From Planctomycetaceae bacterium (GTDB lineage Bacteria; Planctomycetota; Planctomycetia; Pirellulales; Thermoguttaceae), in assembly GCA_031282385.1 (NCBI GenBank), contig JAITDV010000372.1, positions 1 to 20,085 on the forward strand: a stretch of 20,085 bases of DNA. The letters run 5' to 3'. Under the pieces are notes generated by a model. The model did no database searches and was not told the DNA's origin. It saw only the letters and a program-made list of their open reading frames with translations. Of this stretch, positions 14,289-20,085 are shown in pieces (position 1 is the first letter of the stretch; each line of letters starts with the position of its first letter). Position numbers and translations under genes: made by a program.

Positions 14289-15908
14289 ATGAAACGTTTA
14301 CTATTTTTGTTTCTACTACTTGTTTTTTCGTACACTTCAGTGTCTGCAGCAAATTCAAGTAAATTATCACAGTTAATAGAAGAGGAAACAATTATTGTTG
14401 CGCAAATTGATCTCACTCAAATTGATCTTGATAAGATCGATTTAGCGAAATTTGCAATTCCTGAACCCTTGTTGCAAAATTACAAACAAAAAATAATAAC
14501 TTTTACAAAACAATTTAAAGAAGTTCTTGCAGTAAGTAGATTAAAAACCGTGTACTTGATCGGTAATATCAAAACAACAGCATTTTATTTCGCAGTCCTA
14601 AAAACAGACGACGTAAATTTGAATGTTTTTTACAAAATTGCAGAGATTAGAGAAACCGCCGATTTCAAACTCATAATACCGATTTTACGTTCAAAAGACA
14701 TTATAAAGTCAAAGAAATATCGTAATCGAGTCGCCGATTTAACTGTTCCGAGAAAAAATCCTAAACTTCGTAAAGAATTTGAGGAAGCGCTCAATGCAGT
14801 TGAAGGTTATCCGATCAAGATAGCAATATCAATTCCTGAATTCGTCAAATATGTTTTGCGGGAAACAAAACCAATAATATTTGAAGACGATAAGAAGGTC
14901 GATTTTTCTTTATTGCTTAATTTATTCTGTTGGCAGGCGATTGGAATTGATCCCTTGAAACCTGAAATTCACGCCGTTACAGAATCCCAAACCGAAAATA
15001 AATCACAAGAATATTTGACCGAAGTAAACGACTTTTTGGATGCAGCATTCGAGAAAATTATAAAATTTTCAAAATCTAAAATTGCAGGAGAAAATCCTGA
15101 TAATGATCCAATAATTTCGATTGTCCAATTTTTAATAACACGGCAAAAAATAATCCGCGACCAAATTATTCCCAAATTGCAAGGCAAATCACTTGTTTTG
15201 CATTATTCACCTGAAGACTTAAAAGAAATCTTCAAAAAGTTTTCATCTGATTTCGCGACAATATTTACAGTGTTACAGAATTTACAGACTCGCGACAAAT
15301 GCAGAGATAGTATAAAACACATTCTTATTGCTTTTCATAACTATCACGATGTAAACAATATGTTGCCGCCGGCGTTTACAGTTGACGCGAATGGCAAACG
15401 GCTGCATAGTTGGCGTGTGCTGATATTACCGTATATTGAGCAAAATGCGTTGTATAAAAGTATTCGTCTAAATGAACCTTGGGACAGCGAATACAACAAA
15501 CAATTCCACGATAAAATGCCCGAAATTTACCAATGCCCCGAAAATAATTCAAAACAAAAAAATCGAGATACAATCTACTGCGTTGTTGTCGGCAAAGATG
15601 TAACTTTCAAAGAAAATGGTAAAGGATTGAGTTTTGAGCAAATAACCGACGGGACTTCCAACACCGGAATTATTTTTGAACGCAAAGAGCCGGTCTGTTG
15701 GATGAAACCGGAAGACATTGCACAAGAAGATGCTTTCAAAGGAATAAACAAAGGCGGTGATAAAGGAATCCGCGCTAATCACGGTAAAACAACGAATGTA
15801 GGTTGGATAGATGGCTCTGTTCAAATTTTATCGGAGGATCTGACACCAAAAATATTACGCGCAATTTTGACTCCAACCGGAGGAGAAGTTGTAGATTGGC
15901 GCAAGTAA
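14289..15908 (+). CDS. DUF1559 (H-X9-DG) domain protein with N-terminal extension, exported
   Basis: This 539-residue protein starts with a Sec-type signal, MKRLLFLFLLLVFSYTSVSA-A. Residues about 25-330 form an unrecognised domain opening with repeated short units (AQIDLTQIDLDKIDLAKFAI). The last 200 residues are a DUF1559 module: SIKHILIAFHNYHDVNNMLP, HSWRVLILPYIEQNALY, ITDGTSNTGIIFE, and NHGKTTNVGWIDGSVQ, in which His498 and Asp508-Gly509 give the H-X9-DG signature. DUF1559 proteins are hugely expanded in Planctomycetota and usually carry a prepilin-like N-terminus; here it is replaced by a cleavable signal and an extra domain. The function is unknown. The gene follows 12559-14178 by 110 bases and ends 33 bases before a repeat. 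Confidence 0.9.
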   Translation: MKRLLFLFLLLVFSYTSVSAANSSKLSQLIEEETIIVAQIDLTQIDLDKIDLAKFAIPEPLLQNYKQKIITFTKQFKEVLAVSRLKTVYLIGNIKTTAFYFAVLKTDDVNLNVFYKIAEIRETADFKLIIPILRSKDIIKSKKYRNRVADLTVPRKNPKLRKEFEEALNAVEGYPIKIAISIPEFVKYVLRETKPIIFEDDKKVDFSLLLNLFCWQAIGIDPLKPEIHAVTESQTENKSQEYLTEVNDFLDAAFEKIIKFSKSKIAGENPDNDPIISIVQFLITRQKIIRDQIIPKLQGKSLVLHYSPEDLKEIFKKFSSDFATIFTVLQNLQTRDKCRDSIKHILIAFHNYHDVNNMLPPAFTVDANGKRLHSWRVLILPYIEQNALYKSIRLNEPWDSEYNKQFHDKMPEIYQCPENNSKQKNRDTIYCVVVGKDVTFKENGKGLSFEQITDGTSNTGIIFERKEPVCWMKPEDIAQEDAFKGINKGGDKGIRANHGKTTNVGWIDGSVQILSEDLTPKILRAILTPTGGEVVDWRK

Positions 15909-15941
15909 TTCGAACGTACTACACCACAAAAATAATACAAA

Positions 15942-16081
15942 TATACTGCTTGTACTATAAATTGTGCGACTCAAGAGCGTATACTGTTTGTACTATAAAT
16001 TGCGTGCCTCAAGAGCATAAAAGCCTGCTTTCCGATAGGTAAGCAGGCGGCGGCAAACGAAATTTTAAGTGTGAACAGTTT
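15942..16081 (+). repeat. Dispersed repeat, complete copy with tandemly duplicated head
   Basis: Two 38-base heads in tandem (15942-15979 and 15980-16017; TATACTGCTTGTACTATAAA and TATACTGTTTGTACTATAAA, each followed by CTCAAGAGC) lead into the perfect hairpin GCCTGCTT (16023-16030)/AAGCAGGC (16041-16048) and the tail TAAGTGTGAACAGTTT (16066-16081). This is the best-preserved copy. Confidence 0.88.
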
Positions 16082-16170
16082 ATCTCATCACACTTGTATT
16101 TTCGGTTTTAAAATATTGTTAATTTTTATTATTGCAAAAATAAAAACCGAGTTTAAAGTGTGATGAGTAT
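16082..16170. repeat. Tail-type inverted repeat adjoining the 15942 copy
   Basis: ATCTCATCACACTTGTATTT, then TCGGTTTTA (16082-16110), is the imperfect reverse complement of TAAAAACCGAG, then TTTAAAGTGTGATGAGTAT (16141-16170). Its right end, AAAGTGTGATGAGTATAA, parallels 12442-12461. It forms a long hairpin between the DUF1559 gene and the small gene at 16220. Confidence 0.7.
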
Positions 16171-16219
16171 AATAACACGGTACAAAAAAATACAAGACTA
16201 AAACAAAAAACTCTCAAAT

Positions 16220-16432
16220 TTATTCTAGTTTTTTACCATTTTTTATCCACAAACGGATAACTTTTTTCATTAACTCATTAAGAGTTATTTCGTTAGAAAT
16301 AACGGCTTCCCGTAATTCTACCATATCAAAATACGGAACAGAAATACTAAACGGCACAACTCTCTCTTCAAGAGGTTTGCGTTTTCGTCCAGCCTTTTTA
16401 CGAACAAGTTTTTTTCCCTTTTTTGCAGTCAT
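16220..16432 (-). CDS. Small ribbon-helix-helix-like DNA-binding protein
   Basis: This is a 70-residue protein. The first 22 residues are very basic (KKGKKLVRKKAGRKRKPLEE) and include GRKRKP, similar to an AT-hook. The rest (VVPFSISVPYFDMVELREAV, then ISNEITLNELMKKVIRLWIK) fits one beta strand and two helices, as in ribbon-helix-helix repressors of the Arc/MetJ type, which bind DNA as dimers. No toxin gene is adjacent, so an antitoxin role has no support. The ATG has no visible Shine-Dalgarno sequence. The assignment is by pattern only and the frame is short, but its composition is unlike random AT-rich sequence. Confidence 0.6.
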   Translation of the reverse strand: MTAKKGKKLVRKKAGRKRKPLEERVVPFSISVPYFDMVELREAVISNEITLNELMKKVIRLWIKNGKKLE

Positions 16433-16692
16433 ATTCTAAAAAATATTTTAATGATTTTATTAAAAAATTATTTGTAACTATTCAGTGATTATTTTTTGTG
16501 TTGCGAAAAGTCTAAATCTACAGCGTTATTGCTTTATTCTAACTTGCCATAACGAAAAAATAAAAACTCAAACATCTTGCCGAATATTTCCTATTATTAG
16601 AGTTTCCACAAGGACTTATCCATGATTTATTTTTCCTGTATTAGTCTTGGCAAATACCAAGAATAAATCGTCAGTCCACAAGATATATTATA
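16433..16692. other. Intergenic stretch, nothing recognised
   Basis: This is AT-rich sequence without a supported gene, terminator or repeat. It probably includes the promoter of the small gene at 16220-16432, but none is distinct. Confidence 0.3.
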
Positions 16693-16925
16693 ATAGTTGT
16701 CCCTGAAAAAGTCTTTTTGTTGTTTTAATGGTAGCCAACTTGTTCGTGGCGATTTCGTTTGAACATCAGAAAGGGGACTCCTTGTCAATTAATTTTGATA
16801 ATATTTGCAAGGTTTTAAGGAAAATCTCGGATAAAACAATAACTACATTGCAAATTATAACTCTCATTTGCAATCTGATAAGCCCGGAATTTATAGCACC
16901 AAATGACTTTTGCAGGAACAACTAT
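16693..16925. mobile_element. 233-bp miniature inverted-repeat element
   Basis: The left end, ATAGTTGTCCCTGAAAAAGT plus C (16693-16713), and the right end, GACTTTTGCAGGAACAACTA plus T (16905-16925), are inverted repeats matching at about 19 of 21 positions. A solo end is found at 9738-9758. The interior has no transposase; the 74-codon open frame that overlaps it looks like chance. This size and layout suit a non-autonomous MITE, with the transposase expected elsewhere in the genome. Confidence 0.55.
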
Positions 16926-17014
16926 AATACACGTTGTAAAACACTCCGATAAAAAAGAAATTTTTCAGATAATATTTTTGTTCAGAAAGTTGCTCTGTAA
17001 CATTTATTACAAAT

Positions 17015-17036
17015 TTATTTTATCCACGAATTGACA
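17015..17036 (-). repeat. 22-bp dispersed sequence, inverted copy of 805-826
   Basis: TTATTTTATCCACGAATTGA plus CA is the exact reverse complement of 805-826. Sixteen kilobases separate the copies. In both places it lies in a gap beside the 3' end of a minus-strand gene. Confidence 0.6.
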
Positions 17037-17095
17037 TGAAGTTCCCTTAATTAAAACCTTTGTGTTCTTTGTATTTTGTGAGATTGAGTGGAATA

Positions 17096-18103
17096 TTAGC
17101 GATTTTCATTTACTAATTGTACGATCATTTTGTAAATTTTCGGCATTGTGCCAACAGTAAAAACGCGTGCAAATTTGACCTGCGAATTCTTACAAATATC
17201 GCCCAACTCAAAATCAAGATCATTGACCGTCTCCATACTCTCACAAAAAAAACCTATCGGCGAAATAATTATATTTTTTGCTACGTTTATTTCTTTTTCA
17301 GTTGTTTGTTGTACAAGGGTTGTGATCTTATCTTTTATTGTCGGTTCAAGCCATTGAGAGTTTTGATTGTGATTTCCAGAGTTAATCGGTTGACTTTGAA
17401 ACAGAAGTTCCCATTTTACACCGCATAAATCTTGACAAATTGAACAACACTTTTCCATTACCGCCCGACAAGCAAAATTCAATTGTTCAACATAATTTTC
17501 AACAAACGGATCGCTTTTTGGAATACTGTGTGCAGTGAAAAAGATTGAAGTTTCCGGTTTGTATTTATTATTATTATTTTTTTGGCGTATAATTTCGTCA
17601 CACAATTTTTCAGCTTGCGATTCAATAAATAACGGTTGATCAAAAGGCAAAGGTAAACGCTCAATAACCGGAGCTTTATCACCGATTTTTTTACGAGCTT
17701 CCTCAATTGCATAAGAATAACGACGATTGCCGGCAGTCGAATCAAACGCGGAAGTTATAAAACATTTCGCAAAACTTACTCCATCATCCGCCATTTTTGC
17801 AATAACATCTTCAATAAACGGACGCCAATAAAGATTGCCAAGATAAACACGGGTCGGCGAACCAATTTTGTCAAACTCCAACTCAATCCCGAGCAATAAC
17901 TCTTGGCATTGTTCATTCAACGGACTAAATTTACCATTGCGTTTAGCGAAATCGTAATATTTTATTGTAGCTTTTTCTCTATGAGTTTGCGAAATATTTT
18001 TGCCCCCCAACAACCTCTCCAAAAACGGAACAACATCCGCCTCAATATAAGGCGCACCATAAGAAATCAATAAAAACGCATCCAAATTTTTTAAACAATT
18101 CAC
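17096..18103 (-). CDS. hemH: Ferrochelatase (protoporphyrin or coproporphyrin ferrochelatase)
   Basis: This protein of about 335 residues inserts Fe2+ into a porphyrin in the last steps of haem synthesis. Seen (numbered from the upstream TTG at 18112; subtract three for the GTG start): LDAFLLISYGAP at the N-terminus; GNLYWRPFIEDVIAKMADDG; the catalytic His195 in FFTAHSIP; and IISPIGFFCESMETVNDLDF with Glu294 in the usual acidic position. The family normally has a D-H-x-E type motif there; this protein has ESME. Four cysteines cluster at 222, 223, 226 and 230 (KCCSICQDLC). GTG 18103 is preferred because AGAGG lies 9 bases upstream. Whether the substrate is protoporphyrin IX or coproporphyrin III cannot be told, so cpfC is an alternative name. 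No other haem gene is adjacent. Confidence 0.88.
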   Translation of the reverse strand: MNCLKNLDAFLLISYGAPYIEADVVPFLERLLGGKNISQTHREKATIKYYDFAKRNGKFSPLNEQCQELLLGIELEFDKIGSPTRVYLGNLYWRPFIEDVIAKMADDGVSFAKCFITSAFDSTAGNRRYSYAIEEARKKIGDKAPVIERLPLPFDQPLFIESQAEKLCDEIIRQKNNNNKYKPETSIFFTAHSIPKSDPFVENYVEQLNFACRAVMEKCCSICQDLCGVKWELLFQSQPINSGNHNQNSQWLEPTIKDKITTLVQQTTEKEINVAKNIIISPIGFFCESMETVNDLDFELGDICKNSQVKFARVFTVGTMPKIYKMIVQLVNENR

Positions 18104-18105
18104 GC

Positions 18106-18132
18106 TTGACAACCTCTAATAATTTGTATAAT
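18106..18132 (+). promoter_or_regulatory. Possible sigma70-like promoter
   Basis: TTGACA (18106-18111) and TATAAT (18127-18132) are both perfect consensus boxes, but the spacer is 15 bases, shorter than the preferred 17. It overlaps the ferrochelatase start on the other strand and points towards the gene at 18520, nearly 390 bases away. It may be chance in AT-rich DNA. Confidence 0.3.
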
Positions 18133-18341
18133 TCCAATATTTGATAAATTTGTAATAATCGTTTTTATCGTTAAAAATTCGCATTCTAATAAAAATCATA
18201 ACATTGATCGTATAAATATCGAACACACTTTAGCATAAATTGGTTAAAAGATTGTTTTCCCAACTTGATCCTCTACTCACAATCGGTATTTTCAGGATTA
18301 TTATAATGATCGTTCAAGTTTACACCGAAAAATAATAAATG

Positions 18342-18373
18342 TACGATAAACAAGAAATACGATAAACAAGAAA
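18342..18373 (+). repeat. 16-bp direct tandem repeat
   Basis: TACGATAAACAAGAAA occurs twice in tandem, exactly, in the gap between the ferrochelatase and the BON-like gene. No function is evident. The remainder of this gap (18133-18468) shows nothing else that I can support. Confidence 0.8.
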
Positions 18374-18468
18374 ACACATCTTGTGATTTTATCCAATATA
18401 TTTGTTCTATGTTGATAAATTTCACGAAAGGTTCAATACAATAGTACAAATACGATTGGAGAAAATTT

Positions 18469-18498
18469 ATGTACACTTTAGTTGAATTGAAAGGATAA
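18469..18498 (+). CDS. Possible 9-codon leader peptide
   Basis: MYTLVELKG followed by TAA, with GGAG 7 bases before its ATG, ends 8 bases before the AGGAGA of the next gene. It is short enough to be chance, but it has a better ribosome binding site than many real genes here. Confidence 0.25.
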   Translation: MYTLVELKG

Positions 18499-18519
18499 AA
18501 TTATTAAGGAGAATAAAAA

Positions 18520-19299
18520 ATGTTGGTTACAATTTTACGAATGGTTTTGACTTGTGTTATTATTTCAACTCTTGCTTGTCCGCTTTTTGCTCAAGGCGGC
18601 GGTAGCGGCGGCGGCAATAATACTGGCGGTGGCGGTAGTACGGGCGGCGGCGGAAGCGGTTCGGGAAGCGGCAATTACGGCGGAGGCTCAATCGGTAACT
18701 CTACAAACTCATCTTCATCTAATTCTTCAGATGTATCTACAGATACGACATCGCCGCTTGGTAATATTGGATTACAAGAATTTGATGCCGAACGTCCAGC
18801 ATTTATTGGAGTTGATTCATCTGCGAAATTTGTTGGTACGGATGACTTATTTGACACCAGTAACACCTCGTCCGGCAGAACAACATCAAACACCACCCGC
18901 ACCACCCGTACCACAACCACACGACGTACAACCACTGCAAACCGATCAATGTCCCAAAGTACAAATAGAATAACTAACGCCGGTCGAGCAATTGCATCTA
19001 CAGTATCGTTTGAACCAAACGATTCAGAATCATTTAACACCAAATTACGAACTTTTCCCACAAGCCGCTTAACAGAAATCAAAACAAAAATTTTACGTCT
19101 GCCAAATTTGACTTTAAATGCGGCTCAATTTGATATTTCAGTTGTCAGTACTTCGTCGGGAGTAGTTGCGGAATTGACGGGAGTTGTAGGAACAGAACGA
19201 GAGAGTAAAATTTTGAAACAATTTTTGTTGCTTGAACCTGGTATTGATCGGGTCAAAAATGAGTTAAAAATTGAACCGGTAACAAAATTGCCAAAATAA
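18520..19299 (+). CDS. Exported Gly/Ser/Thr-rich protein with C-terminal BON-like domain
   Basis: This is a 259-residue protein. The signal peptide (MVLTCVIISTLACPLFA-Q in its second half) is followed by a Gly-rich low-complexity stretch (about 26-60), a Ser/Asn/Thr-rich linker, and a Thr/Arg stretch (TTRTTRTTTTRRTTTAN at about 125-145). The last 75 residues resemble a BON domain: LTEIKTKILRLPNL, SGVVAELTGVVGTERESKIL and LEPGIDRVKNELKIEP, with the typical L-x-G-x-V and p-G-I-x-x-V-x-N-x-L patterns. BON domains bind phospholipid or other envelope ligands, so a periplasmic or surface role is likely. AGGAGA lies 7 bases before the ATG. The long disordered half suggests a tether. Confidence 0.78.
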   Translation: MLVTILRMVLTCVIISTLACPLFAQGGGSGGGNNTGGGGSTGGGGSGSGSGNYGGGSIGNSTNSSSSNSSDVSTDTTSPLGNIGLQEFDAERPAFIGVDSSAKFVGTDDLFDTSNTSSGRTTSNTTRTTRTTTTRRTTTANRSMSQSTNRITNAGRAIASTVSFEPNDSESFNTKLRTFPTSRLTEIKTKILRLPNLTLNAAQFDISVVSTSSGVVAELTGVVGTERESKILKQFLLLEPGIDRVKNELKIEPVTKLPK

Positions 19300-19319
19300 A
19301 TTTAACGCGCAATAAGTAT

Positions 19320-19489
19320 TAGACCTTTTCGCTAACCAGTAGGAGACCACCCCTGACCCCTCCGAAGGAGGGGAATAAGAAGACGCCTCCTTCGGAGGGG
19401 TTAGGGGTGGTCTCGGAGTAGTTAAAGGCGGTTTTTCGTTGTAGGTTTTTTGTTGCGTTGATGTGTTTTTAGGTTAGAGAAAAGGTCTA
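19320..19489. mobile_element. 170-bp doubly palindromic miniature element
   Basis: The outer arms TAGACCTTTTCGCTAACC (19320-19337) and GGTTAGAGAAAAGGTCTA (19472-19489) match at 17 of 18 positions. An inner pair of 29-base GC-rich arms (19343-19371, beginning GAGACCACCCCTGACC; 19386-19414, ending GGGGTGGTCTC) matches at 28 of 29. There is no coding capacity. The GC-rich core contrasts sharply with the surroundings, which suggests an inserted repeat. It starts about 20 bases after the BON-like gene and could also act as a transcription barrier. Confidence 0.75.
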
Positions 19490-19514
19490 TTTTTTATAAC
19501 TGTTAAAAACTGAA

Positions 19515-19710
19515 TATAGGGAACCTCTAAAAATAACATTTACTTAAATACAAATTGGTTTTACAAAATTATTGTCCCATTAATCACTATGATCCATTAG
19601 GTACCTAACGTTTTTTGTGCAGAGACAATAAGGACAAATAGGAGATAAGGGACAAGAATTCTCCAATAAAAACTCTGTGATTAAAAATGTATTTTTAGAG
19701 GTTCCTTATA
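19515..19710. mobile_element. 196-bp miniature inverted-repeat element
   Basis: The left end (TATAGGGAACCTCTAAAAAT from 19515, then AACATTT) and the right end (19683-19710, ATTTTTAGAGGTTCC then TTATA) are inverted repeats of about 26 bases with few differences. The interior is AT-rich with no gene. The ends with GGAACCTCTAAAAA resemble insertion-sequence termini in style. Similar, decayed ends lie at 734-752 and 882-898. Confidence 0.65.
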
Positions 19711-19922
19711 GTTGACTTGCTCTTTATACTTGAATTTTCAGTTTTATATTTTTCAATGTTATTCAAAATAAAATTGCGTGATATTTTTATTTGTCAGTAT
19801 TATTTCGGCATTATGTTGACGTAGTTAATTATTATTTTTACCCGATTCTCAAAACAATTTTAGTGGATCATGAATCGTTATGTGAAATCCAAATTCACAA
19901 CTGTTTATTCAAAACGTATTTA
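19711..19922. other. Upstream region of the Rpn-like gene, nothing recognised
   Basis: AT-rich sequence without a supported gene or repeat. Confidence 0.3.
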
Positions 19923-19928
19923 GAGGAG
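19923..19928 (+). promoter_or_regulatory. Ribosome binding site of the Rpn-like gene
   Basis: GAGGAG lies 6 bases before ATG 19935, one of the strongest Shine-Dalgarno sequences in the window. Confidence 0.7.
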
Positions 19929-19934
19929 TAAAAA

Positions 19935-20085
19935 ATGAAACGTTTTATCAATCCTTACACTGATTTCGGATTTTTGAGATTATTCGGTGATCCTAAAAAT
20001 AAAAATCTGCCGATTGATTTTCTCAATACAATAATCCCTGCAAATTATCAAATTGAGGATTTAACGATTCTAGAAACGGAAAATG
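19935..20085 (+). CDS. Rpn/PDDEXK-type nuclease family protein, N-terminal 50 residues (runs off window)
   Basis: The 50 residues visible, MKRFINPYTDFGFLRLFGDP, then KNKNLPIDFLNTIIP and IEDLTILETEN, match the highly conserved start of the PD-(D/E)XK nuclease family transposase/Rpn group (consensus: Y-I-N-P-x-T-D-x-G-F-K-x-L-F-G, then L-I-D-F-L-N). Related Rpn proteins cut DNA and promote RecA-independent recombination. The catalytic residues lie beyond the window. A strong ribosome binding site precedes it. A 196-bp inverted-repeat element ends 224 bases upstream, consistent with an accessory locus. Confidence 0.82.
   Translation, partial: MKRFINPYTDFGFLRLFGDPKNKNLPIDFLNTIIPANYQIEDLTILETEN

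Noticed and set aside
15942..16017. CRISPR array
   Set aside because: The two 38-base units are directly adjacent without spacers, and no cas gene is present.
16728..16952. 74-codon open frame inside and across the 16693-16925 element
   Set aside because: No ribosome binding site and no recognisable domain. It runs through the right inverted-repeat end, so it is probably chance.
18273..18476. 67-codon minus-strand frame in the gap before the BON-like gene
   Set aside because: No start signal and no domain. It overlaps the tandem repeat and the possible leader peptide.
18554..18973. 139- and 135-codon frames overlapping the BON-like gene
   Set aside because: They are shadows of the Gly- and Thr-rich low-complexity coding sequence.

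Overview
The window looks like a piece of an AT-rich chromosome from a planctomycete, probably a host- or gut-associated lineage. This is inferred from four things. There is a DUF1559 protein carrying the H-X9-DG signature (14289-15908). Next to it is a secreted protein of a type I recognise from planctomycetes (12559-14178). The remaining content is Gram-negative in type: a lauroyl-acyltransferase-like protein, many Sec signal peptides, an envelope-type BON-like protein. Genes are sparse, with long AT-rich gaps and few clear operons, and only some starts have a Shine-Dalgarno sequence. No rRNA, tRNA, CRISPR array or intact insertion sequence was seen.

Layout. 1-650 (minus strand): the N-terminus of a type I restriction R subunit runs off the left edge, preceded by an internally deleted AAA-ATPase/nuclease remnant. 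934-2655 (minus): an exported M2-family (ACE-like) metallopeptidase. 3068-3196: a GC-rich stretch that folds into several hairpins (candidate structured RNA), upstream of an exported protein with 32 cysteines (3283-4047, plus) and a strong terminator. 4386-5816 (minus): MATE transporter. 6486-7574 (plus): aspartate-semialdehyde dehydrogenase. 8053-9531 (plus): membrane-anchored TPR protein with its own terminator. 9784-11028 (minus): membrane-anchored PP2C phosphatase. 11103-12062 (minus): LpxL/HtrB-like acyltransferase. 12559-15908 (plus): two exported planctomycete-type proteins. 16220-16432 (minus): small ribbon-helix-helix-like protein. 17096-18103 (minus): ferrochelatase. 18520-19299 (plus): exported Gly/Ser/Thr-rich protein ending in a BON-like domain. 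19935-20085 (plus): start of an Rpn/PDDEXK-type nuclease running off the right edge.

The genes do not form one pathway. Asd (lysine/diaminopimelate, Met, Thr), ferrochelatase (haem) and the acyltransferase (lipid A) are housekeeping. The peptidase, Cys-rich, TPR, DUF1559 and BON-like proteins point to a protein-rich envelope.

The most distinctive feature is the intergenic DNA. A family of about 100-bp repeats has a head motif (TACTATAAATTG), a GCCTGCTT/AAGCAGGC hairpin and a tail (AAAGTGTGAACAGTTT). Copies and fragments of it occupy many of the gaps from 2.7 to 16.2 kb. At least three other miniature inverted-repeat elements lie between 16.7 and 19.7 kb. One 60-bp palindromic element reaches into the acyltransferase gene and supplies its last codons and stop.
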